A stretch of 64,000 nt of DNA from positions 124,001 to 188,000 of the forward strand of contig ML978215.1 of the NCBI GenBank assembly GCA_010015745.1, read 5' to 3'. Under the pieces are notes generated by a model. That model was not told where the DNA came from, made no database searches, and was given only the letters and a program-made list of their open reading frames with translations. Position 1 is the stretch's first letter, and each line of letters begins with the position of its first letter. Both the position numbers and the translations under genes were made by a program. Source of the DNA: Setomelanomma holmii. Its lineage: Eukaryota > Ascomycota > Dothideomycetes > Pleosporales > Phaeosphaeriaceae. Of this stretch, positions 36,225-48,272 are shown in pieces.

Positions 36225-37294
36225 ATGGCATCCATCAAGTCTCTGAAGATTCAAGATGACAAATTTAGTAGCCTCGGCTTGACGAAGACGACTGTGAACA
36301 AGGAGGAGGTTGTATGCTACAGTCGAGGTTTGAGCTCTGTATCCGAGAAGAATCCGATTCTCGTTCTGGTCCATGGCTACCCTCAGTCTGCGTACATGTG
36401 AGCACATCACGACCTCTCCACCATCATCAATACTGATATAGCTCGAGGTGGCGCCATATCATCCCTCTTCTTCCCAAAGACGCACCAATCTTTGCACCAG
36501 ATCTTCCCGGCTACGGAGGCAGTGCACCCATAGAGCAAAACGACAAGCTCACCATCGGCAACACGGTACTAGCCGCACTCAAAACCCAACTCAAGCGCAC
36601 GACAAGCGGACCATCAACCAACGACATTCCAATCGTTCTCATTGGACATGACCGTGGTGCACGAGTCTCCCATCGCCTCGTCGTTAGCGGCTATGAGGGC
36701 ATCGACATCCTCGGCGTGTGCCTGATCGATATTGTCCCGTCCTGCACGCAATGGCAACACTACGTCTCGCCTGTCCGCGCCGCAAAAGAAATCTCAGGCT
36801 ACTTCCACTGGCCTCTGCTCGCCAACGTCTCGCTAGCGACACGTATGATCACTGCGTTCGGCGGCGCGAATTGGTGCACTGAGATGATTCAGCGTTGGGC
36901 TGGTAAGAATCCCACCGGCGTGGCCTCTTTGAAAGCAGACGATGCGTTCGCTGTATACGGCGGCTTTTTCGAGAAGGAGTCTGTCATTGTTGCGACGAGT
37001 GAGGACTACAAGCACGGCGCTACGACGGATGTTGAGATGGATGAGGCGGATCAGAAGGCTGGGAAGAAGATCGATAAGCCGTTGTTATTGCTGTATAGTG
37101 CGGATTTCATTGGTAGTCGGTTTGACTTCGACTTTGGAAATGTGTGGAAAGAGTGGACGAAGGATGGAACCAAGATCGTGAATCACGGGCTGGAGAATGG
37201 AATTGGACATTTTGGCGCGGAAGAGGCGCCCGAGGAGTGTGCGAAGGTGATTATCGACTGGCTGGGCGTTTTGGGCATCGGTGTGGAGTCGTAG
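36225..37294 (+). CDS. Alpha/beta hydrolase, haloacetate dehalogenase-like
   Basis: Alpha/beta-hydrolase fold enzyme. Exons: 36225-36397 and 36442-37294 with a 44-base intron; 341 residues. The oxyanion-hole motif is LVHGYPQSAYM. DLPGYGGSAP follows, and the nucleophile elbow is LIGHDRGARV with Asp as nucleophile, as in haloacetate dehalogenases and epoxide hydrolases (not Ser as in esterases). The likely catalytic histidine is in GIGHFGAEEAPEE near the C-terminus. The substrate cannot be told from sequence. No signal peptide is seen, so it is probably cytosolic. Confidence 0.88.
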
Positions 37295-38050
37295 GGTGGT
37301 GATAGGACGGCTGCATAGACCCGATGCTTATCAGAAGTGCAAATTGCCACTTAGTCCGCGACTTCACTTCGTCTGTCACTGCCTCATGGTAATTCAAGAT
37401 TGGGTCTCCTCGTGTGGTAGCTATGTTCTTGGCGTACTGGGGCGAACCCCGATTCAGCTACGGTACGGAACGCAGCCTTCTTCTCTCAGTTCCTGGATTG
37501 GGTAGACACATACCCAATACCTCTCCAATACACTTTGCTATATTTCTAGAGGTAGTCTAACGTGTGTAAGCTCAGGTAAGATGCACGAGCCACACAACAA
37601 GTTAATGCCAGCACTACATTCTCAGTACCCCATGCACGCGCACACCTGCACGCGCGCGCGAAGCTGTGCCGCAAATGACCGCAACCTATCGCTATATTGG
37701 ATCTGTCGGTAGCCGTAGGTCCGCAAATACTCGGAAGGTCATTCTAGTGCAGGTCGCACCAGGCACTTCGATCCTCCGTTTCACAACGCTGGATCGTGTA
37801 AACACACCTGACCTGAACACAAACAGCAAGCTGGCCAAGGATCTCTCGATGACCTTTCAATGAATGAAAGTACCATATGCGAAGGGTATTCACTGCTGAC
37901 CATACTGTTCTGCTAAGCGTGCAGTTCGCAACGTCAAGTCCACAGTAACGCGAGCGAGCAGCGTTGGGCAGTCACAAATGTCGATTTTCAGCTCTCCAAC
38001 AGCGATATGCGCCAGTCTAGAACTTTCCATATCAGGGGAGCGCAGAATTC
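37295..38050. other. Intergenic region with a GC/CA-rich simple stretch
   Basis: About 750 bases without a recognised gene. A purine-pyrimidine alternating CACGCGCACAC..CGCGCGCG stretch lies at about 37632-37663. It leads into a HET fragment. Confidence 0.4.
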
Positions 38051-38650
38051 CGATCTGCGCACGTTGCCGAAGTCTTTTGGAAATTCCGAACAGGCCCACG
38101 TCCCGTTTGGATCTCGTTGAGTGTAATTATGCAACGATCTACCATTCTGCCGCGCGTGGCTGCCAACTTTGCCGCCGATTCGAATTCATTCGATTGGAAG
38201 GATAACTGGACGAGAAAAGCCAAATCTCTGCAAATGACGTTAGAATTCTACGACGAGCAGGAAATCCCGCAACTTGCTCCGACCACATCGACCTGCAAGA
38301 CCGTATGCAAGCTTCAATTTGGAGCAGATGATGAAGACTGGGAAACGACTAAAGACTACCGCCTTAATTTCGAATGTTCAGCCCGTGTTCAATGGCGAGC
38401 GTTGCTGCGGCGTGAGAATGCCTCCGATCATGGACACACTAGCGGGAGAAAATACCGGTGACTTTCGGTGTATGCAGACGATCAAGCGTTGGATGGTCAA
38501 CTGTAAGCACAATCATAAGCTTTGCAATGCGCCCGTCGACCTTTCTCAAGGCACCAGTTGACACATTCCGACCCGATTAATTTCCACCAATGCGACTGGT
38601 CGCCTCCGTCTGGTCAGAACGGACCAGAGTGCTCCACGGAACCACTATCG
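38051..38650 (+). pseudogene. Fragment of a HET gene, N-terminal part
   Basis: Plus-strand pieces in different frames resemble the region in front of a HET domain: YATIYHSAARGCQLCRRFEF near 38130-38200 and TIKRWMVNCKHNHKLCN near 38480-38530, a pattern that precedes the HET core in many fungal proteins. No HET core (SHRWG or similar) follows in any frame. Small perfect palindromic arms (TCTGGTC..GACCAGA) lie at about 38608-38629. I read it as a degraded 5' fragment; confidence is moderate because motifs are short. Confidence 0.5.
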
Positions 38651-39411
38651 TTACGCAAGTCTTAGCCATAGATGAAATAACAGCATGAAGTATCCGAGAC
38701 TCTCGCGACTGAACAAGGCAGCATGGGAGAGGAGTATCTCACTTCACGCCTCGAATTCAGTCTCCAGAGATGCTGTGCTTCTCTGCCACAGACTCGACAT
38801 ACCCCACCTGTGGGTAATGTCCATCCCTGGGACCCGAGACGCACCCTGAGGCGAGACACTTTTGCACTCCGGACCTTCGGCCTGCCCTTCTTGTGAGTCT
38901 ATAGAGCTGTAATTGATATAGACAATTTCTAGCCATCCCTTCTTCAAGAAAATGGTCTCCGAGCATGATTTCTGCATTATTGGGCATGTCGTCAATCGTT
39001 TCCTGAAGGTCGTTAGTCGCCCCTTTGACAATTGACCCCTGTTTATTCGCGAATTTCCAACTCTATCGAACATTCGGAGGTCTACAACTAAATTATGAGG
39101 AATGAAGATAGTTCTCCTAATTAGCTTTTAAAGCTGTTCTAACATCAGGAGTGTGGATGCCGGGAGGTCCGTCGGACAGAGGGTAAAGACGCAGAAAAGC
39201 CTCCCACTCTAGCGGGACGCCCTAACCGTCTTGAGCTGCTGACACATCGCTGTATTAAATTTCCGCCCTATCCCTATCTTTGATGTCCAAAAATAAATGT
39301 GGCGCGTGTCGTGCGCCTCTAAGCCCGAAATGTGTCCTTTGTTGTCGCAATGCCTCACGACGCCTTCAGGCGATCAGGTAGCCGCTGCACAGTAGACCAT
39401 ACCCAGCTATC
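38651..39411. other. Sequence upstream of the transposase
   Basis: About 760 bases without a recognised gene. The minus strand between about 38810 and 38870 contains a stretch (VSPQGASRVPGMDI in one frame) that resembles DNA at 45.48-45.52 kb. Terminal inverted repeats of the transposase element were looked for here and not found. Confidence 0.35.
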
Positions 39412-41198
39412 ATGGATAAGGTAAGTCAAGTATTAGCACGAGAAGTTCCTCCTGGTGTGCGTAGATCGTACCGTGCTCTAGCAGACCACGGCGAGGTCCC
39501 TCACAGTACCCTTCATCACCGCGCACGCGGCCGACGCTCGATCGAGGAGAAGGCCCAGAGCCAGCAGTATCTGACACCTTGGGAAGAGAGTGCTCTCGTC
39601 AGATTCATCTTACAAATGTCAGATCTCGGACAGCCCGTACGAGTCAAGTACATTCCCTCTCTCGCCTTCGTAGCCACTCGCGCGCGGCCTTCGGCAGACA
39701 GACCCCTCAAACCTCCAGGCAAGAACTGGGCAAAGGCTTTCGAGAAACGCCACCAGAAACGGCAGCAAGACGCGTCTCGGCGCTAGACTGGAACCGCCAC
39801 GATACGAACATTGCAGGGAAGATGACACACTGGTTCGAGGTGATAGGCAGGGTATTGGCCGATCCAGCCATTCTAGCAGAGAACGTTTACAACATGGACG
39901 AGACTGGAGTCATGCTAGCAAAGCTAGGCTCCGTGAAAGTCCTCGTAGGTAAGGATGATAAACGAAACTATAGAGGCGCGCGAGTGAAGCGAACGACGGT
40001 GACTGCTATTGAGTGCATTAGCGCCGACGGTAGGTATCTAAACCCTATGATTATATGGCCAGCCACCACTCACCGAAGTAACTGGACTACCTTCCCTACT
40101 CCTGGATGGCATTATGCATGCAATGAATCTGGATATACCGACTCAAACATCAGCTTGCAGTGGCTCAAGCGTATATTTGACCCTGAGACTAAGGAACGTG
40201 CCAACGGGCGACCTCGTGTACTGATTCTTGACGGCTTTGGAACACACGAGACCCTTGAGATTTTAGAGTATTGTTTTGCAAACAACATCATCTTATGTCG
40301 TCTCCCCTCTCATACATCCCACAAGCTTCAGCCTTGCGACGTTACTGGTTTCGGCCCACTAAAGACAGCCTACCGCGAAGAGGTTGAACGACTAGAGCGA
40401 GGGGGAGTCAACACTATAGGCAAGGAGCACTTCACCTGTTTATATAAGCCTGCGCGGGAGCGAGCCTTTACGTCTAAGAACATTAGGGCTGGTTTCGCCG
40501 CATGTGGTTTAGTTCCGTTCAACCCAGATAGAGTCCTCCGGACTGTGCCCAAGTCACCGGCTGAACTAAGTCTCGCGGTTCCGAACCAAGCGCCTTGTCA
40601 AAACGATGTAGCACCGCAAACGCCTGTGACTCCAGTTTCAGCAGAGGGCCTTAGGTCGCTGCAGGACCTAATTCTACAAAGGGACGCTCATGCTCTTAAC
40701 GACACGACCAAACAGAGCTTAGAGCGACACCTACTTAAGTTCGCTAAAGCTGCCCAGTTGTCCTTCACGAAGGGTGCTCTTCAGCAAAACCATATTCGAC
40801 TTTTGAGAGCTATCAACAACGAAGCTAAATCTCGACGATCGACAAAGACAGATATATTAGAAAAGGGGTCTGGGCAGGTATTCACTTATGAGCATCTCCA
40901 AGACAAACGGTTGAAGCGTGCGGAAGAGAACGCAGCTAAAGAGGCTAAAGCCAAGGCAAGACGTGATCGGAAGTGCAAAAGTCCTACACAGGAGGCAGTA
41001 GATGTCACGGCGCCTGCGAGTACCGTGAAACGTGGTCGAAAGCGTAAGAGCACTGCGCTGGAAGCAGAGGCGGCGGACCTGCTAGACGTCGAGACTGGGC
41101 CATCTGTGCCAAAGGGTAAAGCCGCAAAAGTGAGCAATGATAAGGCGGCAGAAGCTACAGGAGTACCGTGGGCGGCCCCGGTTGCAAACATGTATTAG
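39412..41198 (+). mobile_element. Fot1/pogo-type DDE transposase, one frameshift
   Basis: Tc1/mariner-superfamily transposase of the fungal Fot1 (pogo, CENP-B-like) group. The first part (39412-39786) holds the N-terminal HTH region and ends ..PPGKNWAKAFEKRH. One base appears to be missing near 39753, after which frame 3 continues ETAARRVSALDWNRHD to 41198. The DDE domain shows NVYNMDETGV, then VLILDGFGTHET and LPSHTSHKLQPCDV (three catalytic Asp positions). A Lys/Arg-rich tail (TVKRGRKRKS) follows. A single indel away from a full-length protein of about 590 residues, so recently active or mis-sequenced. Its own terminal repeats were not found. Confidence 0.9.
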
Positions 41199-41296
41199 GA
41201 GAGTGCTGAATGCTTATCCTATTTAGACGCATGCTTGATCAACATTAGTTTGAAACGTGTTTCAGTGTCATCGTTCACACTGCTTACATACAGTAT

Positions 41297-41577
41297 AGTA
41301 GCGACCGAAATTGGTTTCCGGTTCGTACACATTAGATATGCTGAGCGCACGGCCGCTTACAATAGAGCTTACTTAATATATACTAGCGCTTTATAAGGGC
41401 TTTCTCGTTTTGCTCCGCTTGCACATGGCCTTGGCGTCTCTATTCAAAGCCGCCGCGCTACGGCATCACGCACCTTGATTTGCCATTCTACGGAGAGAGT
41501 GCCTACAGCCCTGTAGCTGGTGCGGGTCGGCCAGCGTTCCCGTTAACGGTGAGCGGTATGGGGGATTTACTTGTCCT
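41297..41577 (+). repeat. Left long inverted repeat flanking the HET-ankyrin gene
   Basis: Begins near CAGTATAGTAGCGACCGAAA and aligns, in reverse complement and with gaps, to 44701-44987. The best stretch is the outer 90 bases: GCGCACGGCCGCT is identical, and GCTTACTWAATATRTAYTAGCG and CGTTTTGCTCCRCT are shared. Inner blocks GCTGGYGCGGGTYGGCC and the final CCTAG also match. I judge overall identity by eye at roughly 70-80 percent in the outer part and lower inside. Confidence 0.75.
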
Positions 41578-41807
41578 AGCTGTGGGCTGTGAGACACGTG
41601 CGAATACAAGCCATTCCATAGCAGGCTAGCTTAATGAATTTCAATCGCGCTGCACTAGCTACGATCCTCAGCCTGTTCACCTACACTACGTCCTGACACC
41701 TATGCAGATATCGATAGTGAATCTCTCCACCACTTCCACTCGCCCACCTTATCTCAACACTTACATGAACTTTCCCGCCGCCCACGCTACGCAACTGTGC
41801 CTTCTCT

Positions 41808-44654
41808 ATGCGTCTTTTGCAGCTCCAGGGTGCCGGTAGCTTCAGCCTTATCGAGTTTCAAGGCAACAACATCCCGCCGTATGCGATTCTCTCGCATACC
41901 TGGGGCCCGAGCAACGAGGAGGTCACATACCAGGACCTGCTTAGCGGTACAGGCAAAGAGAAAAAAGGTTATTGCAAGCTTACCTTCTGTAGGCAGCAGG
42001 CTGCAAAGGATGGCATCGATTACTTCTGGGTCGACACCTCCTGCATCAACAAACACAGTAGTGCAGAACTTTCAGAAGCGATCAACTCTATGTTTCGCTG
42101 GTACCACAAGGCGGTGAAGTGTTACGTGTTCCTCTCCGATGTGTCAACCGCTGCTAGTGCTAGAAGTAGTGTGACCTTCCCTAAAAGTAGGTGGTTCACC
42201 CGAGGGTGGACACTGCAAGAGCTTCTCGCTCCAACGTACGTTGAGTTCTTTTCTAGGGAAGGTGATCTGCTCGGAGACAAGCATTCGCGTGTGCAAGAGA
42301 TTTCTGAGATCACAAATATAGCGACTGGAGCTCTTGAAGGGAGGGCTATGTCGCGTTTCTGCGTCGAGGAGCGAATGTCATGGGCTAGCAGACGAGAGAC
42401 GACACGTGAAGAAGACAAGGCGTACTCTTTACTTGGAATATTCGGTATTTTCATGTCGCCCATCTATGGCGAAGGAGAAGAAAATGCTTTCAAGCGGCTC
42501 CAGAAGAAGATTTTCAGGTACCCAGAGGACGACTTGCACCAGTTGAATGCGGCGACTCTTCGAGGAGCGACTCATGAATTAAGCCCTTCAAAGACTCGTA
42601 CGTTCATTGCTACTCACGCGAAGTACCGCCCTAGAATACTGACGCCCCTCATAGAACTGGGACTCGATAGCTTGAATATGCAGCCCAGTCAAAACCAGAA
42701 CCAGTATGGGACACAGTGTAGCGATACGATCCCTACGACAACTGACGACAAGTTAATCTCAAGGCCAGCAAATAGAAGAGACCGTGAGAGAAATTCTAGT
42801 TCACCGCTCCAGCGTAGTCTCGAATCCGACCAAGGTACTGACGAGCTTGTAAGTATAACATTTCCTACTTGCAGATTCTGCTAAACAATACCTGAAGCTC
42901 GAAGAGGTCCTTCGTTATGTTGCAACCAAACCTCTTCATCCACGCCAGTCGGTATATACCACTCGTCAAATAGGAAGTCAGGATGAAGGTTATAATACGG
43001 TGAGGCATAGATCTCAAAGCAGCAGTAAGCGAACAAGGACCATCGCTGCTGGTCACAGCCACCATTTAATCGGTCCACAACCGATTCTTCAGAGGCTTAC
43101 TATAAGCGAGTATCAACAAGCAAGTTCAACTTGTCCCATCGGCTGCATCTGTAAATGTCACGCCTCTCGCCGTATCAATGTTCTACCGCATAATTACCTC
43201 TTCGGGTCGTTCTCGATCACCATTTCAGCAGCATCTGGTAACAAGAGTCTGTGTACAGAGACGTCTTGCTCGCGGCGGTTGATGTCTGTCGCTAGAGCTA
43301 CTTATCGGTTTCCCTACTGGTTCCTTGCTCGGATTTTATGCTTTACTATGGGCATGCAGCCACAGGTTGGGCTAAACACTTCCTTGAAGACGCTTCGAGT
43401 TGTTCCTGACGATGCGGATATCATGCGCTTTGCTAAAACAGGGGACCTTCAAGGAGTCAGGTCGCTGATAGAGCAGAGATTGGCCTCGCCTCTTGATGTA
43501 AACGCCACTTGGAATGTACCTGTCCTAAGTGTAAGTAACGATCAGCCCTAGATACTTCTGCGAGACATATGTAGAAACTAACGGGAACTATGTAGTATGC
43601 TGTTCAGGGACATCATACAGAGCTCTGTCAACTTCTTCTAGACCAAGGTGCTGACCCATGTGTGGAAAATATATCGAACGTGTCCGTTCCTCTAATATCC
43701 CCTTATTTGTTGTCTGTTTGCTAATCTGAAACCAGCTCCGCTTTGGATAGAGCATGGGATATTGTACTGGCGCAGAATGCCGATACGCAAGCTGATGACA
43801 ACCTTCGTTCTATCTTCTCATTACAGTACGACTCAATATGGTTCGAAGAGCAGCAATTCACCACTCTTCATAAGATCATCTTCCGCGCGGTCGGGCGAGA
43901 TTTACAAGCAGAATTGCGGTTGTCCACATCAGCGATCAATCAGCGGGACTCAAAGGGCCGGACACCATTAGCTTGGGCTTCAGCCAGAGGCGATGAAGAG
44001 TTTGTACAAACACTCCTGAAGTTCGGTGCAGACCCAAATATCAGTTGTGCCGTGGGAAACTCGCCGCTATTGCGTAGCGTACAAGCATGGTCACCGAGAT
44101 GTATCCGACTCCTCCTAGCTCATGGTGCCGATGTTCTTTCGAAGAATACCTTAGGATTTACTGCTTTACACTATGCAGCATACTACAAAGACGACGAGAG
44201 TTATTTGACACCGCTCCTAGATGCTGGCTTACCCATCGATGGAAAAGATAGTTACGGATGGACAGCTCTAGCAGCCACTGCTGAGTACGACCATTCAAGC
44301 AGTGCAAATGTGCTTCTGAATCGCGGTGCCGATATCGAGACTCGTGATAAGAATGGATGGACTCCTCTGCTAAGGGCTGTTAGTTCAAACAGCCATAGGG
44401 TCTTGAAAATGCTGCTCGGACAAAGGGCAAATCATCGCGCAGTCTCTTTCCGCGGTGAGACCATTCTTCACCTTGTGGCAGGCAAAGGCGACTATGAAAC
44501 TCTAGAAACACTCAGTGGGGCAGCTCTTGAAGATTTAGATGCCGACATGAAAAATGACAAAAACCAGAGAGCTGTAGACATGGTAAAGTCTCGAAACCCT
44601 CAATCGTTGCAGCTTGTTGCGGCTTTTGACAGCCTGATTAAGAGCCTGAGGTAG
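41808..44654 (+). CDS. HET-domain protein with ankyrin repeats
   Basis: Heterokaryon-incompatibility type protein; such proteins can trigger cell death on non-self recognition. Exons: 41808-42848, 42898-43530, 43596-43681, 43736-44654; 892 residues, frame intact. HET domain at about residues 20-150: PPYAILSHTWG, DGIDYFWVDTSCINK, INSMFRWYHKAVKCYVFLSD, RGWTLQELLAPTYVEFF, then DKAYSLLGIFGIFMSPIYGEG. A Cys-rich linker (TCPIGCICKCH) and LRVVPDDADIMRFAKTGD lead to about eight ankyrin repeats (for example SKGRTPLAWASARGDEEFV, LGFTALHYAAYYKDDE). The first intron has an unusual AAG acceptor and intron 3 a GTCCGT donor, so those joins are less sure. The gene lies inside long inverted repeats. Confidence 0.85.
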
Positions 44655-44700
44655 GAAACGTGAGTATTGTGCAGCGTTTTGTTTTATCGTAAGCTAACTA

Positions 44701-44987
44701 CCTAGGCCACAAGTCGTCATACGTCGCCACCGCTGGTAGGCAGGAGGCCAACCCGCGCCAGCCATAACCCTGTAGATTACAAATTATGGTAAAAGTACTG
44801 CTTGGTAGAGCGAGCATCACGTCCCTGGAACTGTGGAGCGGAGACTCTAAGACCGTGAGTAGTGGAGCAAAACGGGGGAACCTCTGCAACACGCTAATAC
44901 ATATTTAGTAAGCGCCTTTCGTAGCGGCCGTGCGCTTAGAATCTCCTATGTGCACAGACTGGAAACCGATTCCGGTCACTACTGCAT
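44701..44987 (-). repeat. Right long inverted repeat flanking the HET-ankyrin gene
   Basis: Reverse-complement partner of 41297-41577. Its outer end on the plus strand reads ..GAAACCGATTCCGGTCACTACTG. No clear target-site duplication could be identified next to either repeat. The repeat starts only about 50 bases after the HET-ankyrin stop codon. Confidence 0.75.
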
Positions 44988-45490
44988 GAGTTGGACTGTC
45001 ATGCTCTGGTCAGCACAGCCATAATTTTGCACAGCCACAAGCACGTGCTGTCTGACCAAGATAGATTACACGCTAGTCGCAAAAAGGGTGCGGGGTTAGC
45101 GCTGCACTATCCAGATTAGGAAGCCGCTTCGATCTGAAGTACCGACTAGGGTGGCAACGATGCATGAATTTGCGCGCCACAATCGCCACAAGGCTGATGG
45201 CGACTTCTTACTCCCGTATCGACTTGTGGAGGCCTAGATAGGTCGATCTGTTCATCTTTAAGTTCGCTAGGGGTTGAGCGCATTGCTGCATAACGTAGGC
45301 CTAGATTCTTGCATAATAAATGGCTTCACTTCATTAGGCGCGCAGGCATTAGTGCTTCTGTAATTTTTATATCTGCAAGGATGAGAGCAGTCTTAAGAAG
45401 GATAAAAATGATATAACAGATAGGTACATATTGATTCAAAGCGCTCGATGGATAATTGTTGATTGACCTCGAAGTACCTGCGTCTTGTCT
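44988..45490. other. Spacer with a short palindromic structure
   Basis: About 500 bases without a gene. Between about 45009 and 45057, GGTCAGCACAGC and a near-reverse-complement GTGCTGTCTGACC face each other across about 25 bases, which may be the end of a small unrecognised element. Confidence 0.35.
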
Positions 45491-45890
45491 CGGCACAGGG
45501 TGCGTCTCGCGAGTCAGGGATCGACGTTAGATCAGCTGTGCATCGTTCAAGAAGATGTCGGCGAGCTAGCTCATGAGATTGCTCACATGGGCTATGTCTA
45601 CGAGATTGCGTGCCTGAATATCGGAGCTTCTGCGGCGGCAGATATAAACGATGGGACCAAAGGACTTTTCATTGATCGAACCCTTTACGCACAGCTCAGC
45701 AATCCCATCAAGGCTCGGGTTCGTCGGAGTACCTATAACGAGACATGCTGGATTTGAGGCTATGGAATGCCTTATCTGGGTACATGTGGAGGAGGGTTCT
45801 TTTCACGTGGCTGGGTATTGCAGGAGCGTCTGTTAAGCCTGCGGACTATATACTTCGACGAACAGCTGAGATTGGGCCCCTCCAGATGCC
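45491..45890 (+). pseudogene. HET-domain fragment on the plus strand
   Basis: Pieces of a HET core in changing frames: LDQLCIVQEDVGELAHEIAHMG, then IACLNIGASAAADINDGTKG and, after frame changes, SRGWVLQERLLSLRTIYFDE at about 45800-45870. The expected preceding WID of the motif has decayed. The fragment abuts, tail to tail, the minus-strand HET relic that follows. Confidence 0.7.
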
Positions 45891-47179
45891 ATCAAGGTAC
45901 GAGTCTTCAAGAACATCTCTGCAGGCCTTTGCTAAGCCTGAAATAGCTGGCAATGCATCAGCTTCGTGGCTGAGCTTGCACTTCGAGAACGTTGTGCAAA
46001 TCCACAGCCATCTATGATAAAGTTCCACCTTATTTGTCAACTCGTCATCGTTATCGTTTTGCAAAAGTCGCGGGAGTCTGAATGGCTTTTCAGTACCCCA
46101 AATTGGAAAATGGCCGCGAGCAAATGGTATACCTCCAGGGAAAACCTCGTTAGCAATCATCTCTGGACATTCCCAGGTCATGATTTCACCGAAGTAGACC
46201 GAACGAGGACTGAGCAATCTTTCCTGGAGTACCCATCCGCGGGAAAAGAGCGAAGAGAATGTGTGTTCGTGTTTTGCCCTCCGCTCGTAGACGAGATAAT
46301 CGATGAAGTATCCTTCTCGCTGCAGCGTGATTGGGAAGGGTAGAAAGAGATTCGTATTGCTTGTCGCGAATAGACCTTGCCCCAAAATTAATCAAGGCAG
46401 ACATATATGTTTCCCATTCGTGCGATTTCTCTCGCACAGTCTGTATCATCATCTTGTATGAGACACAAGGCGTCGATCCACAAATAGTGTATGCCAAGGT
46501 AGCCGCACATTGTTATCGAATCGCGGAAAACTGGCGGCAAAGTCATGGCATCTATGCCTTGTTGCAGAGCGTTCTCATTGGTTCTGAGAAGCTTAGGCAT
46601 ATTGGTCTCGTCACCCTATCTGTGGCTTACAGTCGCATACTGGACTTTGTGACTTCCGTGCGACTGATCAATCGAGACAAGGAATGGTGCACTAGAGTCG
46701 TGAACGTTGATCAGCCTGGCTGGTAGTGTGCGGCCATCTAGATTGGTGAGACGTTGGCAGAGAGCGTGCTTGTGGCTGCATCCATCGATCCAACTGCTGA
46801 GGATCACCAGACGACTTTCGCTTTGACTGTCGGCTGCGAGTGAGGCTGAAACAGGCACATTGAAAGGATCAGTTCGATGGCACCGCTTCTTTTGCAGTAT
46901 TGAACGATCCGCAGTCCTTTTATGCGGCCCAAGATAAAATTTGACGCGAGGGCAATCTGTGAAACCAAGTTGCCTTGAGCTCACGTCAATTGGAAGCTCA
47001 TGATTTGCGAGACGTGCCACCGATCCTGACAGAATTCCCTCCAAACGACGTTCTTCCGCGGGAGCAGGTCCGGTACCTTCATTGGAGAGCGTCAGTTGCA
47101 GATGTGTGCAGATTGGACAACCGTGTATTGCGGCCTGGGATAATGCTCCTGGCATCGTAAGTACATCGTGCAACTGCAT
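45846..47179 (-). pseudogene. HET-domain gene relic, nonsense and deletion
   Basis: Minus-strand relic similar in order and sequence to the one at 26.7-28.8 kb. N-terminal part from ATG at 47179 has IHGCPICTHLQLTL and LPARLINVHDSSAPFLVS. The HET core runs VQYATVSHR, then TAG at 46618-46616 where the family has Trp, then DETNMPKLLRTNENA, LWIDALCLIQDDDTDCAREIARMGNIY. A frame change with loss of sequence follows near 46390, then LFSRGWVLQERLLSPRSVYF, MTWECPEMIANEVFPGG, ADALPAISGLAKACRDVL and a truncated end. TGG-to-TAG is what a C-to-T change at CpA on the other strand would give. Confidence 0.85.
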
Positions 47180-48272
47180 GAACGTGTTCGTGAGGCCTGA
47201 TCAGAAGATCACGGCAAGTGTTGCACATTAAGAATCACGAATCTGATCGTTCGATATCATCTGGCCAAGTGTGTTCGTCGATTCAAGTCGTGGTGCCGAC
47301 AGCGATGGCGGGGAAGGGGAAATAGTGTGGAATTGACTGACCAGTGCAGCTTGCGAGCTGATGAATGCTTCATGTAGGGGTCATGTCTAGTGACGTAGGA
47401 CAACTCGGGAGGTGCTTCTGTGGAACGTGCTTATCTAGGCTCTGCTACCCTTTTGGTGATACTTTGAGAAACTCGGACGAGTTCGCTGTGTTAGGGACTG
47501 GGAGACGATATACCTTGCACCGAGGCCTGCCCCACCTGCCACGGGACTAAATTGGGTCAGCTTGAGCGGATCACCATAACGAGCTGCAAATAGTAGGATA
47601 AACGATGGAACAGGTTGCCATTATCTGATATGGCACACGCTGTAGCTACATGTGCAAGTCTTGACTGATCATAGATATAAACGATGTTGACAACCATCCA
47701 AGAAGGTGCAGCAAGGCGGCTGATATCTTCCGAGGCGTGGGTCGAGCTCGCTGCCTCTCGTCTCCTTGAACATATCTTCATACAAAGCCACCTTGATGTA
47801 CAGGTGCCTGCTACTGGTCGAGTTTGGTCCAATTCTCTGTGTGGAGTGGAGTGTTGTTGGTAATTGTTGGTGTTTATTTTCTAGGTCGTAGGCTGGGGTT
47901 TTGGTCATGATCGGAAGCCACTGAAACGAGGGGTTTGTGCAATGCTGGGAAATGCTGGCTATGATGCTGAACGCTGGAGTCGACTGGTGGAAACGTGCCG
48001 CGTGATCGAGCCTGTGGATTCCAGATGGAGACAGCATCAGGTTTGGCCGTTCGTGGTGTAGAAGTACGAGCCCGGGAATCCATACTGTAGAGGTGTCTCA
48101 GGTGTTGCCCTCACGATGGCTAATTGACCGCTGTGCCAAATATCCACTTGTACCAAAAGTGCTTGCCATTACTGGAACTGCCGGCGAGCCCGACCACGAC
48201 GGCAACGCAAAGGGATAGAGCAAAAGTACACAACGCAAGAACACGGACGGCCCACCCCGTCATGTCCACATG
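47180..48272. other. Intergenic region, no gene recognised
   Basis: About 1.1 kb. Minus-strand frames at 47669-48037 and 47874-48083 have no recognisable domain and were not accepted. Confidence 0.4.

Noticed and set aside
39388..39400. CAGTAGACC as left terminal repeat of the transposase element
   Set aside because: Only nine bases resemble the long inverted repeat, and it lies about 20 bases before the start codon.
47669..48037. 122-codon minus-strand frame
   Set aside because: No recognisable motif, overlaps two other frames.
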